Shown: piece by piece, positions 16,586 to 23,689 of the stretch
Layout: each line of letters begins with the position of its first letter
How positions within the stretch are numbered: position 1 is the first letter of the stretch
NCBI GenBank assembly: GCA_036399815.1
Contig: DASWMK010000088.1
Coordinates: forward strand, 1 to 42,333
Direction of reading: 5' to 3'
Source of the DNA: Acidimicrobiales bacterium
GTDB taxonomy: Bacteria; Actinomycetota; Acidimicrobiia; Acidimicrobiales; DASWMK01
DNA length: 42,333 nucleotides
The notes under the pieces: model-generated
Database searches by the model: none
What the model was told of the DNA's origin: nothing
The model's input: the letters and a program-made list of their open reading frames with translations, nothing else
Made by a program: the position numbers and the translations under genes

Positions 16586-18327
16586 TGCGACGGCGCCGGG
16601 CGGCCGGCGACCGGGGCGCGATCACCGTGCTCTTCGCGGCCGCCATGGTCGGCCTGCTGGTGCTGGCCGGCCTCGTCATCGACATCGCCGCCCTGCGCCA
16701 CGACCGGGCCGCCGACCGGGCCGCCGCCGACGCCGCCGCCCTCGCCGGCGTGGCCGTCCTCAACCAGGACCCGGTGGCCGGTGTGCCGATGGGCCCCCAG
16801 GCCTGCCAGGAGGTGTGGACCTACTTCCTCCAGAACCGGCCGGACGCCACGCCGGTCCGCACGACGCCGCCGTGCAACAGCTTCACCGGGGCCTGCCTCG
16901 GGGTGCCGAGGGACGTCGTCGGCCGGGCCGGGGCCTACACGGTCACCATCCGCTACCCCGTGCCCGACGGCGACCCGATGATGGACTCCGAGCGGGTGGG
17001 CGGCGACGTGGCGCAGGCCCTCGACGAGATCGACGGCCAGCCGTGCGGCCGCATCGGGGTGCGGGTCGTGCGGGAGCGGGCGCTGGCCTTCGGGGAGGCC
17101 TTCGGCCTCGACTCGACGACCACCGATGTGCACAGCGTGGCGGTGGCGACGACCAGCTACGACGCCCGCTTCCCGATCGCCCTGCTGATCCTCGACCGGA
17201 CCGGGTGCGGGGCGCTGATCGCCAACGGTGGCGGCTCGGTCCTCGTGCGGTCCTCGGGGACCCATCCCGGCTACATCGCGGTCGACACCGACGCCAGCCA
17301 GTGCACGGGCGGGAACTACGGCACCGACGCCCAGGGAGCGGGCAGCACGATCGTCGCCGAGGGGGTGGCGTCCGGGTCGCCCGGCATCATCGCCCTGTAC
17401 GCGCTCCGCCAGACGAACTGCAACATCACCGACCACGCCTGCGACCCTTCCGACGTGGCCGCGAGGACGGTGGCCCCGGCCCCGCTCGGCACGTCCCGGC
17501 GCACCGGCCGCACCCAGGTCGACTGGCGGTTCAACTGCAAGGTCGACTACGGCGCGCTCGTGCTGCGGCCCTGCCCGCTGGCCGGCCAGCGCCAGGCCTA
17601 CATCGACACGTTGACCGCCGCGATCGGCACCAGCGGGAAGCCCCCGGGCTACCAGGACTACAAGGCCACCTACGGCTGCAGCATCGGTCCCGGGACGACC
17701 GTCGAGGTGCCCGTCGGGAACTGGTGGGTCAACTGCTCCCTCGACGTCAAGGGCATCTTGACGTTCAAGGGCGGCAACGTCGTGTTCGACGGCGCCATCA
17801 AGGTCGGCTCGAGCGGGACGTTCAAGATGAACGTCGCCAACACCGGGACGCTCCCGGCCGCCTGCCAGACGACCGTGTGCATCACGTCGTCGTCGGCCAA
17901 CCACGCCTTCGCCTACGTGCGCAGCGGCGGGGTGGAGCGGGTGGCCGGCGGCAACCTCGTGTTCGACAACACCTTCGTCTACCTGGCCAACGGGTCGACC
18001 AGCCTCACCGGCGGCAACGGCTCGCTGACCTGGACGGCGCCGGGGACCAGCCGGTCCCAGCCGTCGGGGCCGTTCGAGGACCTCGCCCTGTGGTCGGCCT
18101 CCACGTTGGCCCACGGCATGTCCGGCGGCTCGGCGCTGACCATCGACGGCGTGTTCTTCACCCCCAACGCCGAGTTCACCTACTCCGGGAGCGGCAACCA
18201 GGTGCAGGCCAAGGCCCAGTTCATCACCTGGCGCCTCAAGGTGACGGGGAGCGGCCAGCTCACCATGTCGCCCGACCCCGACCGGGCCATCGAGTTCCCG
18301 CTGAGCGTGCAGCGGCTCATCCGCTGA
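16585..18327 (+). CDS. TadG-like large surface pseudopilin (pair 1)
   Basis: A 580-residue protein with the N-terminal putative Flp pilus-assembly TadE/G-like domain: leader MRRRRAAGDRG, hydrophobic segment AITVLFAAAMVGLLVLAGLV, then the typical RAADRAAADAAALAGVAVLN. The remaining 500 residues are extracytoplasmic, rich in Gly, Ser, Thr and paired cysteines. They include repetitive stretches such as GGNVVFDGAIKVGSSGTFK and GGNLVFDNTFVYLANGS that look like a beta-solenoid or adhesin-like fold. The ATG at 16585 overlaps the tadE stop (TGATG); a GTG at 16582 is equally possible and adds one residue. It ends 7 bp before the convergent dgt stop. Likely a surface or pilus-tip component; the ligand is unknown. 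Confidence 0.8.
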   Translation: MRRRRAAGDRGAITVLFAAAMVGLLVLAGLVIDIAALRHDRAADRAAADAAALAGVAVLNQDPVAGVPMGPQACQEVWTYFLQNRPDATPVRTTPPCNSFTGACLGVPRDVVGRAGAYTVTIRYPVPDGDPMMDSERVGGDVAQALDEIDGQPCGRIGVRVVRERALAFGEAFGLDSTTTDVHSVAVATTSYDARFPIALLILDRTGCGALIANGGGSVLVRSSGTHPGYIAVDTDASQCTGGNYGTDAQGAGSTIVAEGVASGSPGIIALYALRQTNCNITDHACDPSDVAARTVAPAPLGTSRRTGRTQVDWRFNCKVDYGALVLRPCPLAGQRQAYIDTLTAAIGTSGKPPGYQDYKATYGCSIGPGTTVEVPVGNWWVNCSLDVKGILTFKGGNVVFDGAIKVGSSGTFKMNVANTGTLPAACQTTVCITSSSANHAFAYVRSGGVERVAGGNLVFDNTFVYLANGSTSLTGGNGSLTWTAPGTSRSQPSGPFEDLALWSASTLAHGMSGGSALTIDGVFFTPNAEFTYSGSGNQVQAKAQFITWRLKVTGSGQLTMSPDPDRAIEFPLSVQRLIR

Positions 18328-18334
18328 CGGCCGC

Positions 18335-19402
18335 TCACACGCCGAAGGGCAGGTCCTCCGCCGGCCAGCCGAGCCGCTCGGCGGCCGTGCGCAGCGCGAA
18401 CCGGTCGGTCATCCCGCTCACGTAGCGCACGGCGGCGGCGACCGCCTCGGGCGAGCCGGGGGCGAGGTCGGGCTCGGCCATGGCGGCCGGGTCGGCGAGG
18501 AACGACTCGGTGAGCCGGCGGATCATGGCGATCACCCGCTCGGCCTGGCGGGCGGCGGCCGGGCGGAGGTAGATGCGCTCGTAGTCGAAGGCCCGGAAGG
18601 CGGCGAGGGCGCCGGCCTCGGGCTGGCGCAGCCCGACGGCGCCGGTGGCCTCGATGGTCGCGAGCACGGCGGTCACGAGCCGGTGCAGCTGGGTGCGGCG
18701 GTCGCGCCCGAGGACGTCGGCGACCTCGGCCGGCAGGTCCCGCTCGGCGACGATGCCGGCGGCGCACGCGTCCTCGAAGTCGTGGCAGACGTAGGCGATG
18801 CGGTCCGCCCAGGCCACGACCTCGCCCTCGGGGGTGGACGGCGCCGGCCGGTTCCAGGAGTGGTTGCGGACGGCGTCGAGGGTCTCCGCACAGAGGTTCA
18901 GCGGGGCGAGCACCACGTCGGCCCCGTAGACGGCGTGGTGGTAGCCGCCGGGGACGAACGGGCTGAGCGCGTCCTCCGAGGCGTGGCCGGCGGGGCCGTG
19001 CCCGCAGTCGTGCGCCGTGGCGGCGGCCGCCGTGAGGGCGACGTTCAGCCCGGCCGGCCGGGCGATGCTGACGGCCACCTGGGCCACCTCGATGGCGTGG
19101 GTGAGCCGGGTGCGGAGGTGGTCGTCGGACGGGGCGAGGAACACCTGGCACTTCCCGGCCAGGCGCCGGAACGGCTTGGAGTGCTGGATGCGGTCCAGGT
19201 CGCGCTCGAAGCACGTGCGGTAGGGGTCGGCCTCCTCGGGCACCGCCCGCCGGCCGGCGCCGACCGCCCTCGTCGCCCCGGGCGCCAGCGCCTCGGCCTC
19301 GGCCGCCTCCCGCTCCTCGCGCCCCGCCAGCCGCGCCCCGCCGGGGCGCACGGTGGCCGGCCCGTGGGCCCACGCCACCGCCTCGACGAGCATCCCGGTC
19401 AC
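18335..19402 (-). CDS. dgt: Deoxyguanosinetriphosphate triphosphohydrolase-like protein (HD superfamily)
   Basis: Hydrolyses dNTPs to deoxynucleoside and triphosphate, shaping dNTP pools. The 355-residue protein carries the HD-domain metal ligands: His in RTRLTHAIEVAQVA, the HD pair in TAHDCGHGPAGHASE, and Asp in VVAWADRIAYVCHDFEDA. The dGTPase phrases RTCFERDLDRIQHSKPFRRL and NHSWNRP are also present. I place the start at the GTG complementary to 19400-19402, because a TAGGGT -10 box ends exactly 7 nt upstream; the frame remains open a further ten codons. It lies on the opposite strand between tadEG pairs 1 and 2, convergent with the first and divergent from the second. Dgt commonly lies beside dnaG in bacteria; I see no dnaG here. 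Confidence 0.92.
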   Translation of the reverse strand: MTGMLVEAVAWAHGPATVRPGGARLAGREEREAAEAEALAPGATRAVGAGRRAVPEEADPYRTCFERDLDRIQHSKPFRRLAGKCQVFLAPSDDHLRTRLTHAIEVAQVAVSIARPAGLNVALTAAAATAHDCGHGPAGHASEDALSPFVPGGYHHAVYGADVVLAPLNLCAETLDAVRNHSWNRPAPSTPEGEVVAWADRIAYVCHDFEDACAAGIVAERDLPAEVADVLGRDRRTQLHRLVTAVLATIEATGAVGLRQPEAGALAAFRAFDYERIYLRPAAARQAERVIAMIRRLTESFLADPAAMAEPDLAPGSPEAVAAAVRYVSGMTDRFALRTAAERLGWPAEDLPFGV

Positions 19403-19409
19403 GGCGCGA

Positions 19410-19415
19410 ACCCTA
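19410..19415 (-). promoter_or_regulatory. Candidate -10 box of dgt (leaderless type)
   Basis: On the minus strand this reads TAGGGT and ends 7 nt before the GTG start at 19402. It supports that start over upstream in-frame codons. Confidence 0.5.
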
Positions 19416-19440
19416 CCGGTGGGCGGTGACACGAACGCGG

Positions 19441-19468
19441 TTCACCCGATGGCCGCTCGTGCCGATGG
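19441..19468 (+). promoter_or_regulatory. Weak sigma-28/WhiG-like promoter of tadE-tadG pair 2
   Basis: TTCA (19441-19444), 16 nt, then GCCGATGG (19461-19468). The -10 half and the spacing match those at pairs 1 and 3; the -35 half matches TAAA at only two of four positions. The predicted transcript would start close to the GTG at 19477. Confidence 0.35.
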
Positions 19469-19476
19469 TGAGGGGC

Positions 19477-19932
19477 GTGAGGGATCGGGAGCAGCGGGAG
19501 CGGGGTGATCGCGGCGCGGTCGTCGTCGAGGCGGCCTTCGTCATCCCCGTCCTCGTCGCCCTCCTGCTCGGCGTGATGGAGCTGGGCTGGGCGTTCGGCC
19601 AGCACCTCGACGTGCGCCACGCGGCCAGGGAGGGGAGCCGGCTGGCGGCCGTCAACTACCGGACGAGCACGTCCTCGTCGGGCGCCACCCAGGGCAACCA
19701 GATCGTCGACGAGACGTGCGGCCGCATGGACCTCGCCACCGGCGCGCGGGTGACCATCGCGCGGTCCTCGGCGGCGGTCGGGGCGACGGTCACGGTCACG
19801 GTGCGGGCCCCACTCGACCAGCTCACCGACTTCTACTCCTTCGCCCTCGGCGGCGTCGACCTCGTCAGCACCGTGCGGTCGCGGCTGGAGCAGAAGGCGA
19901 CCTGGGACCCGGTCACGAGGACCTGCCCGTGA
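19477..19932 (+). CDS. TadE-family pseudopilin-like protein (pair 2)
   Basis: A 151-residue TadE-type protein. The leader MRDREQRERGDRG is followed by AVVVEA with Glu at mature position 5, the membrane helix AFVIPVLVALLLGVMELGWA, and the family phrase RHAAREGSRLAAVN. I choose the GTG at 19477 because it gives a 13-residue leader like those of pairs 1 and 3 (12 each) and lies just after the GCCGAT element. The same frame is open to a GTG at 19426 (17 residues more) and has an ATG at 19465, so the start is uncertain. The C-terminal domain is mainly beta, with DFYSFALGGVDLVSTVRSR. Its stop overlaps the partner tadG by GTGA. Confidence 0.85.
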   Translation: MRDREQRERGDRGAVVVEAAFVIPVLVALLLGVMELGWAFGQHLDVRHAAREGSRLAAVNYRTSTSSSGATQGNQIVDETCGRMDLATGARVTIARSSAAVGATVTVTVRAPLDQLTDFYSFALGGVDLVSTVRSRLEQKATWDPVTRTCP

Positions 19933-21368
19933 GGCGCCGCCTGCGACGACGCCACCGGGGCGACGACGGGTTCGCCGTGCTCGTCGTGGCCGTCGCCATG
20001 GTGGCGATGGTCGTGTTCGTGGCCTTCGCCGTCGACGTCGGGATGCTCTACAACGAGCGCCGTCAGGACCAGGCCGCGGCCGACGCCGCCGCCCTCGGGG
20101 GTGCGATCAGCTTGGCGGCCGGTGTCACCGCCGCCACCGAGGCCGCCGCCGCCGTGGCCAGGAGCGACCTCGACACGACCTACACCGACACCCAGTGGAA
20201 GGCCCTGTGGGCGGCGTGCCAGGACCCCGGCCACCTCCGGTTCACCGGCAAGGTCCTCGGCCAGAGCACCCAGTGCCTCTCGGTGTCGACCAGGGGCGAG
20301 CTCCGCGTCCGCCTTCCCGACCAAGTCGTCGAGACCGCCTTCGCCAGGGTCGTCGGCATCGAGACGGTCACGACGAACGCGCTCGCGGTGGCCGGCGCCC
20401 GGGCCGGCGGTGGCGGGCTCCTGCCCTTCGCCATCCTCGTCACCGCCGTCGACGGCAACCAGCTGTGCCTCAGGACGGCCACGAACGGGCAGGCCGTGCC
20501 ACCCTGCACCGGGTCGTCGTCCGGCAACTTCGGCGCACTCGAGGTCCCCCAGTACGGCAACGACCAGATGGGGACCCAGAACATCCCTTGCAACATCAAC
20601 AAGTCCGACCAGCTCGCGGTCAACATCGCCGTCGGAATCGACCACCTCGTGCTGCCGTGGCAGGGGACCGACGTCCTCGACTCGTGCACCAAGCCGTTCG
20701 GCCCGACGATGCTGAACACCTTCCAGGGCATCTCGAACGGCCTGTTCGAGGGGTTGATCGAGGGCGTCACCGTCGCCGGGACCACGTTCCCAGGCCGGAT
20801 GACGACGGGCTCGAACCCGAAGCGGACGCTCCGCGAAGGCTCGACGAACTGGAACGTGGACGACCGGCCGCTGTGGGAGTACATCCCGACGGGCAAGGGC
20901 GCCGGCGTCCCTGCGTCCTGCCGGCGGGAGACGTTCGCGGCCCTCGCGGCGGCAAGCCGTACGGCGAACCTCACGACCTGCCTGTCGGACTGGCGGACGA
21001 CGGGGCCGAGGGGCGTGCTGTTCGACCTCGACGCCGACCGCGACGACGTGCCCGACATCCTCGGCTCGGCCCGGTTCGGGTTCGCCCCCCAGTTCGTCGA
21101 GAACAGCTTCCCGAACGGCAACGGCTACCTGCGGGTCAAGAACCACCGCGGGGTGTTCCTCCAGGGGATGTGGTTCGGCTGCAACGGCAACGGCTGCGCC
21201 GTCGCCTACCACCCCGGCGAGGGCACGGGCGTGGTCACGATCCCCCACGGCAAGGCGATCGACCAGGTGAGCGGCTTCCTGCTGGCCAACGGGATGCTGC
21301 CCGAGTCGATCATCGAGAACGGGGCCGGTGGGTCGCTCGGCCCATATTCGATCTCGCTCACCCGCTGA
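19929..21368 (+). CDS. TadG-like large surface pseudopilin (pair 2)
   Basis: A 479-residue TadE/G-like protein with leader MRRRLRRRHRGDDG, hydrophobic helix FAVLVVAVAMVAMVVFVAFA, then NERRQDQAAADAAALGGAIS, the usual alanine-rich helix after the membrane segment. The large C-terminal domain has many cysteines (for example CNINKSDQ and GCNGNGCAV), which in an exported protein suggests disulphides. It also carries VLFDLDADRDDVPDILG, an Asp-rich stretch that could bind calcium. The GTG start forms a GTGA overlap with tadE. The C-terminal sequence does not resemble that of the pair-1 or pair-3 TadG by eye. Confidence 0.8.
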   Translation: MRRRLRRRHRGDDGFAVLVVAVAMVAMVVFVAFAVDVGMLYNERRQDQAAADAAALGGAISLAAGVTAATEAAAAVARSDLDTTYTDTQWKALWAACQDPGHLRFTGKVLGQSTQCLSVSTRGELRVRLPDQVVETAFARVVGIETVTTNALAVAGARAGGGGLLPFAILVTAVDGNQLCLRTATNGQAVPPCTGSSSGNFGALEVPQYGNDQMGTQNIPCNINKSDQLAVNIAVGIDHLVLPWQGTDVLDSCTKPFGPTMLNTFQGISNGLFEGLIEGVTVAGTTFPGRMTTGSNPKRTLREGSTNWNVDDRPLWEYIPTGKGAGVPASCRRETFAALAAASRTANLTTCLSDWRTTGPRGVLFDLDADRDDVPDILGSARFGFAPQFVENSFPNGNGYLRVKNHRGVFLQGMWFGCNGNGCAVAYHPGEGTGVVTIPHGKAIDQVSGFLLANGMLPESIIENGAGGSLGPYSISLTR

Positions 21369-21382
21369 CCCCTCCCGATGAC

Positions 21383-21410
21383 TCAACTCGGACGGTCGGG
21401 CGGCCGATCC
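21383..21410 (+). promoter_or_regulatory. Candidate sigma-28/WhiG-type promoter of tadE-tadG pair 3
   Basis: TCAA (21383-21386), 16 nt, then GCCGATCC (21403-21410): one mismatch to TAAA and the same spacing as at pair 1. It lies between the pair-2 tadG stop and the pair-3 tadE ATG, and supports the start at 21432 over the in-frame ATG at 21378, which would lie upstream of the promoter. Confidence 0.5.
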
Positions 21411-21431
21411 TGGCGGCGAGGAGGGGATGGG

Positions 21432-22004
21432 ATGGCACGCCGGGCGCGGAGAGGACGGCAGCGGGGATCGGTGCTGGTCGAGGCGGCCATCATCTTCCCC
21501 GTCCTGCTGATGGTGACCTTCGGGATGATCGAGTACGGGCTGGCGTTCATGTCCGCTTCGACGACCAGCTCGGCGACCCGGTCGGGGGCCCGCATCGCGT
21601 CCACGGCCTACGCCCCTGCCGTCAGGTCCGGCACCGCCAACGGCGTGATCGACCAGGTGCGGCTGGCCGTGGAGGACGACCTCAAGGCGCTGTCCCGGGC
21701 CACGCCCGTGAAGCTGTGGATGTACCGGGCCGACCCGTCGAGCCCCGGCGGCGCCCCCACCGGGTCGCCGAACTTCACCACCTGCACCACGAACTGCATC
21801 AGGTGGACGTGGGACGGCAACCACTTCGCCAGCCGGGCGGGCACGTGGCCGTCGCCGACGGCGTGCGGCAGCACCCTCGACAGCGTCGGCATCTACGTCC
21901 AGGTCCGCCACGAGTTCCTGACGGGGTTCTTCGGGAACGGCAAGACCATCTCGGAGCACACCGTCATGCGGATCGAGCCGCTCCCGACCGACCAGTGCCC
22001 GTGA
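21432..22004 (+). CDS. TadE-family pseudopilin-like protein (pair 3)
   Basis: A 190-residue TadE-type protein: leader MARRARRGRQRG, then SVLVEA with Glu at mature position 5, and the helix AIIFPVLLMVTFGMIEYGLA. The polar part begins with TSSATRSGARIASTAYA. The ATG at 21432 is preferred because AGGGG lies 5 nt upstream and the leader length then equals that of pair 1. The ATG at 21378 has no Shine-Dalgarno sequence and lies before the likely promoter. The C-terminal domain contains three cysteines (TTCTTNC and TACG). It overlaps the partner tadG by GTGA. Confidence 0.85.
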   Translation: MARRARRGRQRGSVLVEAAIIFPVLLMVTFGMIEYGLAFMSASTTSSATRSGARIASTAYAPAVRSGTANGVIDQVRLAVEDDLKALSRATPVKLWMYRADPSSPGGAPTGSPNFTTCTTNCIRWTWDGNHFASRAGTWPSPTACGSTLDSVGIYVQVRHEFLTGFFGNGKTISEHTVMRIEPLPTDQCP

Positions 22005-23671
22005 CGCCCGACGACGCCCCGGCCGGCGACCGCCTGAGCGGCGACGACGACGGGTTCGTCGCCGTCTGGTTCGCCCTCCTCCTGCTCGTGCTGTTGGCCT
22101 TCGCCGGCGTCGGCATCGATGTCGCCAACTGGTGGTTCACCGCGCAGCGGGCCCAGCGGGCGGCCGACGCCGCCGCGCTCGGCGGCGTCGTGTTCCTCCC
22201 CGGCGACCCGGTGACGGCGGCCAGCACGGCCGTCGACATCTCGGGCCGCAACGGCTACCGCAACGGGGTCAACGCCAGCGTCGTCGCCACCCAGGAGCCG
22301 AATCCGACCCGGCTCAGGGTGAAGGTGACGACCGTCGTCGACAACTACTTCGTCGGGCTCGTCGCCGCCGACCGCCAGACGATCAGCCGGCAGGCGGTGG
22401 CCGACTTCCAGGGGCCGGTCCCGATGGGCAGCCCCGAGAACCGGCTCGGCAACGACCCGGACCAGCCGGCCGCGGCCCTGCCCCAGATGTGGCTCAACCT
22501 GGCGGCCAGGGGAGCCAACAAGGCCAACGGCGACCGCTACCAGTCGACCGGCTGCGGCGTGGCCGCCTACCAGTGCTCGGGCACCAACAACGAGTACAGC
22601 CCGAACGGCTACTTCTTCACGGTGCGGGTCAGCGCCATCGGCTCCGGCCCGCTCACGTTCCAGGCCTTCGACCCGGTGTACGCGACGGTCGGCGACAACT
22701 GCGACGTCAACCTGCCGACCGCGGCGCAGGCGACGGCGCTGAAGAACACCGGACGGTCGGAGTACGCCGACGCCCCGACCCGCTACGCCACCGGGTCGAC
22801 CGGCGCCGCCGCGCCGTTCTGCACCGGCGACAACAGCGTGGGCGGCACCGGGATGATCTCGACGTTCATCGTGCGGGCGCCCGACAACACGCCGTGGAGC
22901 AACACCGACAACCCGGTGGTGTCGACGGCGTCGTGCCAGCCCCGCCAGTACGGCGCCTGGGACCAGGCCGTCTACCCCCTCCTCAGCCCGTCGAGCCCGA
23001 CGTACAACCCCACGTTCGCCTCCCAGTTCCGGCGGTGGGTGACGTACTGCCAGATCCCCGCGGGCACGGTCGTGCGGGGCGACTACATCGTGCAGGTCCG
23101 GTCCAACGCTCTCAGCGGCTCGCCGCTCGTGGCGTCCTCGCCGTCGACCGGCGGCCACAACCGCTTCTCCATGCGGGCCGGGTTCGGCACGACGACCCTG
23201 AGCGGCACCGGCGTGTCGCTGTTCGCCACCGGCCGCCTGCCCATCTACATGAACGCCACCGGGTCCGACACCCGGTTCTTCGTCGCCCGCATCCCCCCGA
23301 GCACCGCCGGGCGGACCCTGCACCTCGAGTTCTTCGACGTGGGCGACGCCGCCGCCGCCGGCTCGATCACGATCCTGCGGCCGCTGTCCTACGGCGAGTC
23401 GGCCTTCCCGTCGTGCCGCTTCAAGCGGGACAACTCCGTCGCCGTGAACACCGCGCCGTGCACGCTCACCGGCGTCTCCGCCGCCGGCGGGTACAACGGC
23501 CGGCTGGTGACCGCCGACATCCCGCTCGCCACCAACTACACGTGCAACATGGCGAACGCGCTCGACTGCTGGGTGAAGATCCGCTTCACCTATCCCTCGG
23601 GCACGAGCGTGCAGGACACCACGACGTGGGCCGCCAACGTGGTCGGCGACCCCGTCCGCCTCGTCGAGTAG
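22001..23671 (+). CDS. TadG-like large surface pseudopilin (pair 3)
   Basis: A 556-residue TadE/G-like protein. The leader MTPDDAPAGDRLSGDDDG is acidic, unlike the basic leaders of the other two TadG proteins. Next are the membrane segment FVAVWFALLLLVLLAFAGVG and RAQRAADAAALGGVVFL. The long exported region is rich in Thr, Ser, Asn and Gly with many cysteines, and looks like serial beta-sandwich domains (for example GPLTFQAFDPVYATVGDNC and RTLHLEFFDVGDAAAAG). The GTG at 22001 overlaps the tadE stop as GTGA. The same frame is open for 600 codons upstream, but that part is a shadow of pairs 2 and 3. It ends 18 bp before obgE. Confidence 0.8.
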   Translation: MTPDDAPAGDRLSGDDDGFVAVWFALLLLVLLAFAGVGIDVANWWFTAQRAQRAADAAALGGVVFLPGDPVTAASTAVDISGRNGYRNGVNASVVATQEPNPTRLRVKVTTVVDNYFVGLVAADRQTISRQAVADFQGPVPMGSPENRLGNDPDQPAAALPQMWLNLAARGANKANGDRYQSTGCGVAAYQCSGTNNEYSPNGYFFTVRVSAIGSGPLTFQAFDPVYATVGDNCDVNLPTAAQATALKNTGRSEYADAPTRYATGSTGAAAPFCTGDNSVGGTGMISTFIVRAPDNTPWSNTDNPVVSTASCQPRQYGAWDQAVYPLLSPSSPTYNPTFASQFRRWVTYCQIPAGTVVRGDYIVQVRSNALSGSPLVASSPSTGGHNRFSMRAGFGTTTLSGTGVSLFATGRLPIYMNATGSDTRFFVARIPPSTAGRTLHLEFFDVGDAAAAGSITILRPLSYGESAFPSCRFKRDNSVAVNTAPCTLTGVSAAGGYNGRLVTADIPLATNYTCNMANALDCWVKIRFTYPSGTSVQDTTTWAANVVGDPVRLVE

Positions 23672-23677
23672 CGCCCC

Positions 23678-23683
23678 TATCCT
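23678..23683 (+). promoter_or_regulatory. Candidate -10 box of obgE-proB (leaderless type)
   Basis: TATCCT ends 6 nt before the GTG of obgE, placing the predicted transcription start on the start codon itself. Confidence 0.55.
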
Positions 23684-23689
23684 GGCCCG

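Noticed and set aside
15446-23671. Mobile element or prophage as source of the tadEG/dgt block
   Set aside because: No integrase, transposase, tRNA target, terminal repeats or composition shift seen. The block has the same GC-rich codon use as the core genes, so a recent mobile origin is not supported.
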